DNA of 16,593 nucleotides from a bacterium (GCA_027364695.1 DAHXOV010000121.1:1-16593), one strand, 5' to 3'. Shown: positions 1 to 8,099, counted from the first letter of the stretch. Notes: generated from the letters alone by a model not told the origin. Numbers and translations are program-made.

Positions 1-297
1 GGTGTATCCTGCACATAAAATGTCATCCAGATTCATTACAACAGCATCCTGTGCAATGCCTTTCCATACGCTTAAATCATTTGTTTCTTTCCAATATACA
101 TAAGCAAGAGAGGATTTTGTGCCTGCCCCATCTGCGTGTAAAATCAAATCTGTGCTTTTGCTTGAATCCCATATATTATCAATTATTTTACAAAATGTAT
201 TCTTGTATAATCCCTTACTCAAATTTTTAATGGCTTGATGTACTTCTGTTTTATCAGAAGATACGCCTCTTTTCAAGTATTTGTCTTGTTGCTCCAT
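1..297 (-). CDS. purM: Phosphoribosylformylglycinamidine cyclo-ligase (AIR synthetase), N-terminal part
   Basis: PurM closes the imidazole ring in purine synthesis, converting FGAM and ATP to AIR in the cytoplasm. Only the first 99 codons are present; the gene runs off the left edge. Translating the minus strand from the ATG at 297 gives an open frame to base 1. It contains HADGAGTKS (residues 54-62), YWKETNDLSVWKGIAQDA (68-85) and a conserved acidic stretch MNLDDILCAG (88-97), which I recognise from Bacteroidota PurM proteins. These motifs belong to the PurM-like N-terminal ATP-binding fold. The start lies 9 bases after the stop of the upstream dehydrogenase gene, so the two are probably cotranscribed. 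The family is clear; whether the rest of the gene is intact cannot be seen. Confidence 0.9.
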   Translation of the reverse strand, partial: MEQQDKYLKRGVSSDKTEVHQAIKNLSKGLYKNTFCKIIDNIWDSSKSTDLILHADGAGTKSSLAYVYWKETNDLSVWKGIAQDAVVMNLDDILCAGYT

Positions 298-306
298 ATT
301 CTAAAA

Positions 307-1059
307 TTAATTTCTGATAAGATCTCTTGCATTTGCCTGCACACTAGGTGTGATAATGATTTCATTGATATTTACATGATCTGGTCTTTGAATTGCCCAA
401 AGTATTGTTTCAGCTATATCTTCTGCTGTAAGTGGTTGTAATCCTGTATAAGCTTGCTTTGCTCTTTGTTCATCGCCTTTGAAACGTACGATGCTAAACT
501 CAGTTTCTACTAAGCCTGGGTGTATTGCTGTTACTTTGATATTAGATGGCAATAATTCTATTCTCATGGCTTTATTTAGCGCATCTACTGCGTGCTTGGT
601 GGCACAATAGACATTCCCGTTTGGATATACTTCTTTTCCTGCAATAGAACCGATATTAATAATATGGCCTTTTTTTCTTGCTATCATCCAATTACTGATT
701 ATTTTAGTGATATATAACACGCCCTTGATATTTGTGTCTATCATAGTTTCCCAATCTTCTTCCAGCCCATTATTGATAGTGTTTAATCCCTGAGCCAGTC
801 CTGCATTATTTACAAGCACATCCACTTGTTTCCATTCATTACTCAATGCATTTAGATGGTCATAGCATGCTTGTTTGTCTCTAATATCAAAGTTGAGCAC
901 AGTAACTTGCACTTTGTATTTGTCTTCAATTTCTTTTTTAATCTCATCTAATTTATTCTTTCTTCTGCCCGTAAGAATGAGCTTGTAATTATTTTCTGCT
1001 AATTTGAATGCAGTGGCTTTTCCTATGCCTGCTGTGGCGCCTGTGATGAGTGCTATCAT
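307..1059 (-). CDS. ydfG: YdfG-like NADP-dependent short-chain dehydrogenase
   Basis: This is a 250-residue classical short-chain dehydrogenase. It has the Rossmann glycine motif TGATAGIG (6-13), a GRR pair at 31-33 that favours NADP(H), NNAG (84-87), the catalytic serine in INIGS (S138), YCATK with Y151 and K155, and PG (181-182). Overall it closely resembles E. coli YdfG, including DWETMIDTN (102-110), a VRFKGDE stretch near 191 and HVNIN near 228. YdfG oxidises L-allo-threonine, serine and 3-hydroxy acids and reduces malonic semialdehyde; the same activity here is inference from similarity. The start ATG overlaps the stop of the upstream amino acid permease as ATGA (1056-1059), which indicates translational coupling. 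purM follows 9 bases downstream. The fold and cofactor are near certain; the substrate is less so. Confidence 0.9.
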   Translation of the reverse strand: MIALITGATAGIGKATAFKLAENNYKLILTGRRKNKLDEIKKEIEDKYKVQVTVLNFDIRDKQACYDHLNALSNEWKQVDVLVNNAGLAQGLNTINNGLEEDWETMIDTNIKGVLYITKIISNWMIARKKGHIINIGSIAGKEVYPNGNVYCATKHAVDALNKAMRIELLPSNIKVTAIHPGLVETEFSIVRFKGDEQRAKQAYTGLQPLTAEDIAETILWAIQRPDHVNINEIIITPSVQANARDLIRN

Positions 1060-2948
1060 GGTTGTTGAGTATTTAATTTGCTGTGTTTAATACTATATGT
1101 AAGATAAATAAATAGTCCTATGATTAGCCAAATCAGAAAACCAATCCAATTTTTAAATTCTATTTGCGACATCATATATAAGCAAGTTAATAATCCTGCA
1201 ACGGGGATTAAACTGTGTTTTTTGATAAATGATTCTATTGTAAAATATAAAAATATCAGCCAAAATATCCATAATGGTAAATTTACAATAAATCCATGCA
1301 AAGAACTACAATATAATTTATGGTGTTTTTCTGCAAGTGGTAATAATTGATTATACAATTCTGTTTCATTTAATAAATAAATCTGTGCTTTTAACTGACT
1401 GATATGAGTTACTTTCATGAGCATCAGCATCTCTTGTTGCAAGGATGTATTAGTTTCTATTATTTTCATTAGTGTATCTTTATGGGTAACAATGCTTTGA
1501 TTGGTGATAAAGTTTTTAGATGCAATGGGATTGAAATAAAAACTGCTAATAATTGAGATGGCAAATGCAAGCGGTATTATCCACTGGGCATTAATATAGG
1601 GCGTTTTGAACTTTCTTTCGGGAGCATCCGGCATTTGGTGTAAACGCAATACACCTGCAGATACCAAGACAAAAGCAAAAAGTGTGCCTATACTTGTAAG
1701 GTCGGTCACAGTAGATAAATTAAAAACGAGTGTACCAATACTTACAATAAGCCCTGTAATAAAAGTAGAGAAAGCCGGGGTTTTATGTTTTGGATGTATT
1801 TTAGCAAAGATGGGTGGCAATAGACCATCTCGACTCATGCTCATCCATATTCTTGGCTGTCCTAATTGGAAAACCAATAATACGCTTGCCATTGCCACAA
1901 TGGCACTGATAGATACAATGCCAGATAAGAAGTTGAGGTGATGTTGAGAGAATACAAAAGCTAATGGATCTTCTACATTCAGGTATTTGTAATTTACCAT
2001 ACCTGTAAGTACCAATGAAATTAAACAATATAGAACAGTGCTGATGATAATGGCGTACATCATTCCTTTTGGCAAATCTTTTTGTGGGTTTTTACATTCT
2101 TCTGCTGTTGTTGAAATAGCATCAAATCCGATGTAAGCAAAAAATACTGCGGATACGCCTGATAATATTCCAGTGATTCCGTTGGGCATGAATGGCTGCC
2201 AATTGTCCACCGATATATAAAAAACACCAAAAGTAATAACCAAAATAATAATGATGAGTTTAATAGCTACCATTATGTTGCTGGCTTTTTTGGATTCTTC
2301 TATGCCCCTATATACTAAGTAAGTAATAAGTATTACTATCAGCAAAGCGGGTAAATCAAGTATCATTTTAATGGGTCCAAAAGATGGTGCATGTAGCCAT
2401 GCCTGATAGGATTTTTGTAAATGATAAGAAAGCAGAGAGAATGAGTGGTTTTCAGATAAAATTTTCTGTGCTTCAATAAATCCATTTTTTGCAGAGAAGT
2501 AATCTGTACAAAGCCATGCAGGCATATCTATTTTAAAAGAATGTAAGAAGGCAGTAAAATATCCTGACCAACCAATAGCTACGGTAATGTTTCCAATCGC
2601 GTATTCCATAATGAGCGCCCATCCTATAATCCAGGCATATAGTTCGCCAAAAGTAACATAACTATAAGTATAAGCGCTTCCGCTCACGGGTAAAGTAGAA
2701 GCAAATTCTGCATAAGCGAAAGCAGACAAAGCACATGCAACCGCAGTGAATATAAATAAAAATACTACGCCTGGTCCACCTTCTGATGCGGCTTTTCCTA
2801 TGGTAGTAAAAATACCTGCTCCAATAATGGCTGCAATACCAAGTGCAGTAAGGTCTTTTACACCCAAATTTTTACTTAATGAATGTGTTGTTTCAGATAC
2901 ATTATTTTGTATTATTTGATGAATATCTTTTTTACGAAATACATTCAT
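1056..2948 (-). CDS. APC-superfamily amino acid permease (CAT/YfnA type) with a long C-terminal insert
   Basis: This is an inner-membrane amino acid/polyamine transporter of the APC fold. With the ATG start at 2948 it has 630 residues. Seen motifs are IIGAGIF (41-47, the broken first helix), PVSGSAYTYSY (87-97), FFAYIGFDAIST (269-280, sixth helix), EECKNPQKDLPKG (283-295) and GQPRIWMSMSRDGLLPP (363-379). These match cationic amino acid transporter-like permeases; the true substrate is unknown. Two hydrophilic insertions stand out, about 139-195 and about 473-553, the second rich in Leu, Gln, Lys and Glu. The frame can be extended two codons to a TTG at 2954, but I prefer the ATG at 2948. The stop overlaps the YdfG-like gene by 4 bases, and gmd ends 41 bases upstream. 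Family sure; substrate not. Confidence 0.92.
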   Translation of the reverse strand: MNVFRKKDIHQIIQNNVSETTHSLSKNLGVKDLTALGIAAIIGAGIFTTIGKAASEGGPGVVFLFIFTAVACALSAFAYAEFASTLPVSGSAYTYSYVTFGELYAWIIGWALIMEYAIGNITVAIGWSGYFTAFLHSFKIDMPAWLCTDYFSAKNGFIEAQKILSENHSFSLLSYHLQKSYQAWLHAPSFGPIKMILDLPALLIVILITYLVYRGIEESKKASNIMVAIKLIIIILVITFGVFYISVDNWQPFMPNGITGILSGVSAVFFAYIGFDAISTTAEECKNPQKDLPKGMMYAIIISTVLYCLISLVLTGMVNYKYLNVEDPLAFVFSQHHLNFLSGIVSISAIVAMASVLLVFQLGQPRIWMSMSRDGLLPPIFAKIHPKHKTPAFSTFITGLIVSIGTLVFNLSTVTDLTSIGTLFAFVLVSAGVLRLHQMPDAPERKFKTPYINAQWIIPLAFAISIISSFYFNPIASKNFITNQSIVTHKDTLMKIIETNTSLQQEMLMLMKVTHISQLKAQIYLLNETELYNQLLPLAEKHHKLYCSSLHGFIVNLPLWIFWLIFLYFTIESFIKKHSLIPVAGLLTCLYMMSQIEFKNWIGFLIWLIIGLFIYLTYSIKHSKLNTQQP

Positions 2949-2989
2949 TTTCAAAAAAACTTATGATATTAGAATGAAATAAAATTTAA

Positions 2990-4081
2990 TCATTCTTGTT
3001 GATGATACACTTTATGTCCACCTTCTATGAGGTATTTATCTCTTTTAAATAGTTCTATATCTGCCATAACCATTTCTTTACAAAGTTCATCGACGGTGTA
3101 TTTTGGTTGCCATCCTAATAATTTTTTTGCCTTGGAATAATCACCCACCAAAAGATCTACTTCTGCGGGTCTGAAGTATCTTTTATCTACTTTGATAATT
3201 GCTTTGCCTGTTTTGGTATCTATACCTGTTTCATTGATTCCTTTTCCTTTCCATTCTATATTTATTCCTGCGTATTGAAATGCCATTTCTGCAAATTTTC
3301 TTACTGTGATTTTTTTTTCTGTTGCTAGTACAAAGTCTTCGGCTTGTGGGTGTTGTAACATTTTCCACATGCCTTCTACATAGTCTTTGGCATGCCCCCA
3401 ATCTCTTTCTGCATGAAGGTTTCCTATGTATAATGTATGTTCTAAACCTATGGCTATTTTTGCAGCGGCACGCGTAATCTTTCTTGTTACAAAGGTTTCT
3501 CCTCTGACAGGGCTTTCGTGATTGAATAAAATTCCATTGCAGGCAAAAAAATTGTAGGCTTCTCTGTAATTTTTTGTGATCCAAAAGGCATATAATTTTG
3601 CTACTCCATAAGGTGAGCGGGGATAAAATGGTGTATTTTCATTTTGCGGTATTTCCTGTGCCATTCCATACAATTCAGATGTAGATGCCTGATAAAATTT
3701 AGTTTTATCTTTTAAGTTCAGGATGCGGACGGCTTCCAAAATTCTCAATGTGCCTAATGCATCTGCGTTGGCAGTATATTCGGGTGTTTCAAAACTTACT
3801 TTCACATGAGATTGTGCTGCCAGATTGTATATTTCATGGGGTTGTACTTCTTGTATAATGCGAATGAGCGAAGTGCTGTCTGTTAAGTCGCCGTAGTGAA
3901 GAAAAAATCGGGTATTAGGTTCGTGTGGGTCTTGGTACAAATGATCTATTCTATCTGTGTTAAATAAGGAACTTCTGCGCTTAATGCCATGTACAATATA
4001 TCCTTTATTTAATAAAAGTTCTGCCAAATACGCTCCATCTTGTCCGGTAATACCTGTGATTAAAGCCACTTTTTGAGACAT
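2990..4081 (-). CDS. gmd: GDP-mannose 4,6-dehydratase
   Basis: GMD converts GDP-D-mannose to GDP-4-keto-6-deoxy-D-mannose, the branch point to GDP-L-fucose, GDP-rhamnose and related sugars for surface glycans. The 363-residue protein is full length. It has the NADP-binding TGITGQDG (9-16), HGIKRRSS (31-38), GDLTDS (64-69), NLAAQSHV (86-93), the catalytic set T134, E136 and Y158 with K162 (in ASTSELYG and SPYGVAK), and the RGET loop near 193. These agree with the E. coli enzyme. Upstream is an O-antigen ligase-like gene, which fits a polysaccharide role. The next step, GDP-fucose synthase (fcl) or a GDP-rhamnose reductase, is not in this window. A -7 promoter match lies about 48 bases upstream of the ATG, so gmd may head its own transcript. 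Confidence 0.96.
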   Translation of the reverse strand: MSQKVALITGITGQDGAYLAELLLNKGYIVHGIKRRSSLFNTDRIDHLYQDPHEPNTRFFLHYGDLTDSTSLIRIIQEVQPHEIYNLAAQSHVKVSFETPEYTANADALGTLRILEAVRILNLKDKTKFYQASTSELYGMAQEIPQNENTPFYPRSPYGVAKLYAFWITKNYREAYNFFACNGILFNHESPVRGETFVTRKITRAAAKIAIGLEHTLYIGNLHAERDWGHAKDYVEGMWKMLQHPQAEDFVLATEKKITVRKFAEMAFQYAGINIEWKGKGINETGIDTKTGKAIIKVDKRYFRPAEVDLLVGDYSKAKKLLGWQPKYTVDELCKEMVMADIELFKRDKYLIEGGHKVYHQQE

Positions 4082-4128
4082 GGTAAAATTTAATTGTGTG
4101 TAAAAGTATTGAAATTATTTTGATACCG

Positions 4129-4136
4129 CAAACATA
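4129..4136 (-). promoter_or_regulatory. Candidate Bacteroidota -7 promoter element for gmd
   Basis: The minus strand reads TATGTTTG here, a full match to TAnnTTTG. It lies in the 79-base gap between the ligase stop and the gmd ATG, about 48 bases before the ATG. I see no good TTTG -33 partner at 19-23 bases, so the call rests on the -7 box alone. Confidence 0.4.
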
Positions 4137-4160
4137 TTTCTGAAAGGAATGAGGATTACT

Positions 4161-5825
4161 TTATGCTTTTTCAAACGAACAAAACTTAATGAGTAGTGTA
4201 TTAAAAAAGGCATAAAATGTAACACCTGGCTGTGTTTCTAGTGTGTCATCTATCAGAAAAGAAAGGGTATTTATAATTGCTAATAAATAGTACAGCATAT
4301 AATCATTTGAATTTTTAAGTGCAAAGAGGGGATAAATGATATTGAATAAGATAATTAAAAGACCTGGTACTCCAAATGTTACTGCCATGGTGAGTATCTG
4401 ATTATGCGCTCTTAATTGGGCGGACTTGTCTATGTATGGGTATTGGTGGTATTCTGCGTGATATGCTTTTTTAATATCCCCTGTACCCACTCCAAACCAA
4501 AAATTTTTTATCCAAATGTTCCACGCTAATTTCCAATAAAATATTCGTAAAGTAATTGTTTTCCCGTTGGGGTTGTTATTGATTTTGAAGTAATGGTATT
4601 CCTGAAGTAATTCGTATATTCTTTTTTCTAAATAATTGGCTTGAGCATATAAATAATTAGGGATTCCATATTCTATGTTTCTTATATCGTTTTCATTCAA
4701 TTGTAGGATTCCTGCTGAGTCTTTTGTCAGTCCTTTGCTAGTAAGATATCTGTATAGCGTGTATTTCAATTCGTTGTTTTTTTTGTCTTTTGCTTCGTAA
4801 GGGGTATTGCTTCTTTTTTGCCATTCTTTTTTCAGTTCATGATCGTATATATTAGAAAATACATAATAGCCGTTTTCCTGGTAGCGAGCAGAGGTATCTT
4901 GAAAGTATGGGTTTTTATTAATAGTGAAGTGGCTGAGAGATGTATTTTTTATATTTTCAGGGAAGTATTTTTTTTGAATGTGTTGTATGTAAAAATAAAG
5001 TGCTCCCGATGTTAGTACAGATAATCCAGAAATCAACCAGAAATACCAAGTATTTGTTTTGATAATAATCATATAGAGAATGGCAAAAGCAGTGGTAATA
5101 AGCAGTGTGATAATTCCTGTCATGAGCCCCAAAGAGAGCATTAAAATAAAAGTCATAGTGCTGATAATGATAAAAACAGTTTTTTGCGAAGATGGGATAT
5201 GATGGATGACGAGATAGGCAGATGCAAGGATGGAAAATGCGGATATAAGTCCTAATCGTATGTGAGAAATAAATAAGGAGGCGTGGCGGATATCGGTAAA
5301 TGTAGAGTCTCTGAATGGCGTATTGATCCATAAAAATGAGAGGTTGATGAATACAACAATGATTGTCCATTTGATGAGTGATATAATTTGTCTGTGAGAA
5401 ATGTTATCTATAGAAAAGAAAATCAGAGGGAAGAAAAGCAATGGTAATTTGATTCTTAAATCGTTCAAAGCAAAGTCAAAATCTGAAGTATAGAAAAGTC
5501 CTACTATATGTATGAAATAAAGGGAAAGTAGAAGCCAAGAATAGATGTTTTTTTTGACAAGTGATAATCTATGTTTCCATTGATCTTTTAATAACCATAA
5601 GACAATAATAATAATTTCTGCAATGCTTGTGGGTACTTCTCCAAAGACCAGTCCTACAGGAAGTAAAAATAAAGCGTAATAAAATAAAGTATCGATGATG
5701 TTTTTGTTGTGGATATTGAATGTTGAAAATAATAAAGTGTATTGATCTTTATTTTTATTACCGCTTTGAAGAAAAGACCTGTTTTTCTGTGAGACAGAGA
5801 ATAATTGAAAAATCATTGGATACAT
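4161..5825 (-). CDS. O-antigen ligase / Wzy polymerase-like membrane protein
   Basis: This is a 554-residue polytopic inner-membrane protein of the O-antigen ligase superfamily (Wzy_C type), which joins or polymerises lipid-linked glycans on the periplasmic face. About ten or more hydrophobic segments span 44-280 and 475-548. They flank a large hydrophilic loop at about 281-472. The loop end carries LRIFYWKLAWNIW (426-438), FGVGTGD (444-450) and RAHNQILT (472-479). R427 and H474 are candidates for the conserved Arg and His known from WaaL-type ligases. The loop also has a conserved-looking stretch around 319-385 (YYVFSNIYDHELKKEW, RYLTSKGLTKDSAG) that I remember from other Bacteroidota members. 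An alternative ATG lies three codons in. gmd follows 79 bases downstream. Ligase and polymerase cannot be told apart from sequence, and the acceptor is unknown. Confidence 0.83.
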   Translation of the reverse strand: MYPMIFQLFSVSQKNRSFLQSGNKNKDQYTLLFSTFNIHNKNIIDTLFYYALFLLPVGLVFGEVPTSIAEIIIIVLWLLKDQWKHRLSLVKKNIYSWLLLSLYFIHIVGLFYTSDFDFALNDLRIKLPLLFFPLIFFSIDNISHRQIISLIKWTIIVVFINLSFLWINTPFRDSTFTDIRHASLFISHIRLGLISAFSILASAYLVIHHIPSSQKTVFIIISTMTFILMLSLGLMTGIITLLITTAFAILYMIIIKTNTWYFWLISGLSVLTSGALYFYIQHIQKKYFPENIKNTSLSHFTINKNPYFQDTSARYQENGYYVFSNIYDHELKKEWQKRSNTPYEAKDKKNNELKYTLYRYLTSKGLTKDSAGILQLNENDIRNIEYGIPNYLYAQANYLEKRIYELLQEYHYFKINNNPNGKTITLRIFYWKLAWNIWIKNFWFGVGTGDIKKAYHAEYHQYPYIDKSAQLRAHNQILTMAVTFGVPGLLIILFNIIYPLFALKNSNDYMLYYLLAIINTLSFLIDDTLETQPGVTFYAFFNTLLIKFCSFEKA

Positions 5826-5860
5826 CAGTACTATAACGAAATTGTCAGAATTTTAGTGTA

Positions 5861-6526
5861 TTATTTAATACTTTCTTTTTTCTTTTTTAGTTCTTCAACT
5901 GCTTTTTGTTGGGTAGAAAGTGCTTGTTTTTTCTTCTCAATTTCTGTTTCATTGTTTTTAATGTCTTCTTCTGCTTTTTTTATTTTTTCTTTGTAGTTCT
6001 CAATATCTTTTTTCAGGTTTTCATTTTTCTTTTCAAGTAATTTTTGTTCACCTTCAATGTTTGTGATTAATTTACTTTGTTCTTTTATTTGTTTTTCCAA
6101 TGGTTCCATACTCATTTTAGTGGCAAATTCTTTCATCATGTTTTCAATATATTTTGTTTTATCTCTGTCATTGTTTTTTAGAAAATTATTGTTACCAAAG
6201 TCCAGTGCTACTTTCATTATTATGGACTTATCGCTTTGTTCATCAAAAGAGGTGTATATATCAACGGGGTTATTGCCCCAATCTTTAATGAGTATATTAT
6301 CTCCTATTATTTCGCTGCTATTTTCTTTTACTTTTTCATTTTTGAAATCTTTCATTTTATCTTTCCATTGTTTTTTCACTTCGCTAATGGTATGGTTGTA
6401 TATTTTTGTTTCAAGACAAGGGGCACTTCCTACTGAAAATTTTCCTGATGATTCTTTTACTTTAATTTCTTGAGTATATCCTGAAAGGGCAGAACATACA
6501 ATCAGTACAATGATTTGTTTTTTCAT
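5861..6526 (-). CDS. Secreted coiled-coil protein of unknown function
   Basis: I do not recognise a named function. The ATG at 6526 gives 221 residues starting MKKQIIVLIVCSALSGYTQ, a typical signal peptide (about 1-19), so the product is probably periplasmic. The frame extends 18 codons to a TTG at 6580, but that would spoil the signal peptide. Residues 20-140 form a soluble domain of mixed predicted structure (DNILIKDWGNNPVDIYTSFD at 76-95; IIMKVALDFGNNN at 102-114). Residues about 141-219 are a Lys/Glu/Gln-rich heptad coiled coil ending at the C-terminus. This layout (small domain with an LDFG-like strand, then coiled coil) resembles an unnamed Bacteroidota family I have seen annotated only as hypothetical. 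The O-antigen ligase gene starts 35 bases downstream, so a cell-envelope role is plausible but not shown. Confidence 0.8.
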   Translation of the reverse strand: MKKQIIVLIVCSALSGYTQEIKVKESSGKFSVGSAPCLETKIYNHTISEVKKQWKDKMKDFKNEKVKENSSEIIGDNILIKDWGNNPVDIYTSFDEQSDKSIIMKVALDFGNNNFLKNNDRDKTKYIENMMKEFATKMSMEPLEKQIKEQSKLITNIEGEQKLLEKKNENLKKDIENYKEKIKKAEEDIKNNETEIEKKKQALSTQQKAVEELKKKKESIK

Positions 6527-6573
6527 AATATTATTTTTTATTGATGTTGGAAAGGTAAGAAAAAATATAATTA

Positions 6574-6593
6574 GATTCAAATCATCTTGAATC
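6574..6593. repeat. Perfect 7-bp inverted repeat, possible operator
   Basis: GATTCAA and TTGAATC are separated by 6 bases in the divergent region between the coiled-coil gene and rseP. The arms cannot be extended either inward or outward. A related half-site GATTTGAAT occurs at 6633-6641. The right arm ends 2 bases before a TAnnTTTG box on the plus strand, as an operator overlapping a promoter would. A short AT-rich palindrome can also arise by chance. Confidence 0.35.
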
Positions 6594-6595
6594 GG

Positions 6596-6603
6596 TATTT
6601 TTG
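6596..6603 (+). promoter_or_regulatory. Candidate -7 promoter element upstream of rseP
   Basis: TATTTTTG matches TAnnTTTG fully. It lies about 125 bases before the chosen rseP ATG, which would mean a leader of roughly 120 bases. No TTG -33 element is visible at 17-23 bases upstream, so this is tentative. Confidence 0.3.
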
Positions 6604-6728
6604 GACATAGCGAGTGTCAAAGGCTAAATAATGATTTGAATGAAATTGGTAAAGTTTATTAAAATAAGGGAGCATAGTTGGTAAATTGTTTGCTATTTCT
6701 GTATATTGGCTGCTTTAAAAAATCAGGT

Positions 6729-8054
6729 ATGCAGGTATTACAACTTTTATTGTCTTTATCTATTTTAATAGCAGTCCATGAGTTTGGGCATTTTATATTT
6801 GCTAAATTATTTAGGACGAGAGTAGAGAAATTTTATTTGTTTTTTGATTTTTTGTTTCCTTTTGCGAATGTGGCTAATTTTTCTTTGTTTAAGAAAAAAG
6901 TGGGCGATACAGAATATGGAATTGGCTGGTTTCCTTTGGGAGGTTATGTCCAAATATCGGGTATGATAGATGAGCAAATGGATAAATCGGTATTAAAGAC
7001 AGCGCCCCAGGCATGGGAGTTTCGTAGCAAACCTGCATGGCAGCGACTGCTGATTATGATAGGTGGTATATTGATGAATGTTGTTTTAGGTGTTTTGATT
7101 TATTGGATGATATTGATGGTATGGGGAAAAGAGTATGTTCCTGCGAATGCCTTGAAATATGGTGTACAGTGTGATTCTGTGGCACTTTCAATGGGATTGA
7201 GAAATGGAGATGAGATTGTTTCAATAGATAACGAGCCGGTAAAATCAATTGATAAAATTGCTTTGAAAATAATTATAGATCAGACAAAAAGTATTCAGGT
7301 AAGGAGAGATGGAAAACTCATTCATATCCCTGTGAATGAGCAGAATTGGAGCGATATACTTGCCAGTGCAAAGCGGTCTTTTTTTGTAATGCCAAGGACA
7401 CCTATAGAAGTAGATAGTGTGATTCCACATTCCTTTGCAGATGATGCGGGGTTAAGAAAAGGAGATAGAATTGTAAGTGTAGATAGTATTAAAGTTTTTT
7501 TCTTTGATGAATTTCAGCCGGCAATAATGAATTACAAGGGTAAAGAAAATGTAGGATTAAGGGTGTTGAGAAGTAAAGATACGGTTCAGTTGAAAACAAC
7601 CGTTAGTTTAAATGGAACATTAGGATTTATTAGAAATATAGAGAAATACGTGCCCATAAAAACGGAAAAATATTCTTTTTCAGAATCCATTGTACAAGGC
7701 ACTAAAAATGCGATAGAAAATGTAACAATGCAAATAAAGCAAATTAAAATTTTATTTCAGGTAAAAGATGCTCATAAGCAAGTGGGTGGATTTTATACAA
7801 TGTATAAAGCTATGCCTGAAGAATGGGATTGGCGGGCATTTTGGTCATTTACAGCATTTTTATCATTGGTACTGGCTTTTATGAATTTCTTGCCTATTCC
7901 GATGTTAGATGGCGGATACATATTATTTACGCTATTTGAGATAATAACAGGTATTAAGGTGCCTGAGAGGGTAATGTATTACGCTAATCAGGTAGGCTTA
8001 TTTCTATTATTGGCACTGATGATATGGGCAAATACAGACTGGTTGAGGAATTAG
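6729..8054 (+). CDS. rseP: RIP zinc metalloprotease RseP (site-2 protease)
   Basis: RseP is an intramembrane zinc protease that cuts membrane-anchored anti-sigma factors and leftover signal peptides. The ATG at 6729 gives 441 residues. HEFGH (17-21) in the first membrane helix supplies the zinc histidines and glutamate; NFLPIPMLDGG (386-396) in a C-terminal helix carries the third ligand, D394. Also seen are PLGGYVQISGM (69-79), a membrane segment at about 105-132, and two PDZ modules with GLRNGDEIVSID (156-167) and GLRKGDRIVSVD (241-252). A TTG 17 codons upstream (6678) would put an extra hydrophobic stretch before the active-site helix, so I reject it. Tandem PDZ domains are normal for the family. 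In many Bacteroidota rseP follows dxr; here it stands alone, divergent from a secreted coiled-coil gene. Likely partners are ECF sigma/anti-sigma pairs outside the window. Confidence 0.95.
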   Translation: MQVLQLLLSLSILIAVHEFGHFIFAKLFRTRVEKFYLFFDFLFPFANVANFSLFKKKVGDTEYGIGWFPLGGYVQISGMIDEQMDKSVLKTAPQAWEFRSKPAWQRLLIMIGGILMNVVLGVLIYWMILMVWGKEYVPANALKYGVQCDSVALSMGLRNGDEIVSIDNEPVKSIDKIALKIIIDQTKSIQVRRDGKLIHIPVNEQNWSDILASAKRSFFVMPRTPIEVDSVIPHSFADDAGLRKGDRIVSVDSIKVFFFDEFQPAIMNYKGKENVGLRVLRSKDTVQLKTTVSLNGTLGFIRNIEKYVPIKTEKYSFSESIVQGTKNAIENVTMQIKQIKILFQVKDAHKQVGGFYTMYKAMPEEWDWRAFWSFTAFLSLVLAFMNFLPIPMLDGGYILFTLFEIITGIKVPERVMYYANQVGLFLLLALMIWANTDWLRN

Positions 8055-8063
8055 GGTGTAACA

Positions 8064-8099
8064 GCTTGAAAAATAATTCTTGTCTCTTATTCAAAAAGC
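8064..8099. terminator. Weak imperfect hairpin between convergent rseP and ilvE
   Basis: The 70-base convergent gap contains an imperfect stem. The outer arms GCTT/AAGC and inner arms AATAA/TTATT enclose a 10-base loop with mismatches between, followed by an AT-rich run. It is AT-rich and unstable by eye. The location suits a bidirectional terminator, but the structure is marginal. Confidence 0.2.

Noticed and set aside
1606..1941. 111-codon plus-strand frame opposite the permease
   Set aside because: Antisense of conserved permease helices; no recognisable protein features.
3231..3584. 117-codon minus-strand frame inside gmd
   Set aside because: It is another frame of the clearly coding gmd, with a Cys/Arg/Lys-rich product and no motif.
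4957..5370. 137-codon minus-strand frame inside the O-antigen ligase gene
   Set aside because: Out-of-frame shadow with a His/Tyr/Ile-rich product typical of translating AT-rich membrane-protein sequence in the wrong frame.
6057..6473. Long plus-strand open frame (138 codons) opposite the coiled-coil gene
   Set aside because: It is the complement of Lys/Glu-rich codons, giving a Phe/Ser/Leu-rich product; the minus-strand frame has a signal peptide and coherent domains.
6491..6499. Possible lipoprotein cysteine (residue 11) in the coiled-coil protein
   Set aside because: The preceding residues are LIV, not a good lipobox (Val at -1), and the hydrophobic core would be too short; an ordinary signal peptide fits better.
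6678..6728. TTG start extending RseP by 17 residues
   Set aside because: The ATG at 6729 gives the usual RseP N-terminus with HEFGH at 17-21; the extension adds unusual hydrophobic residues.
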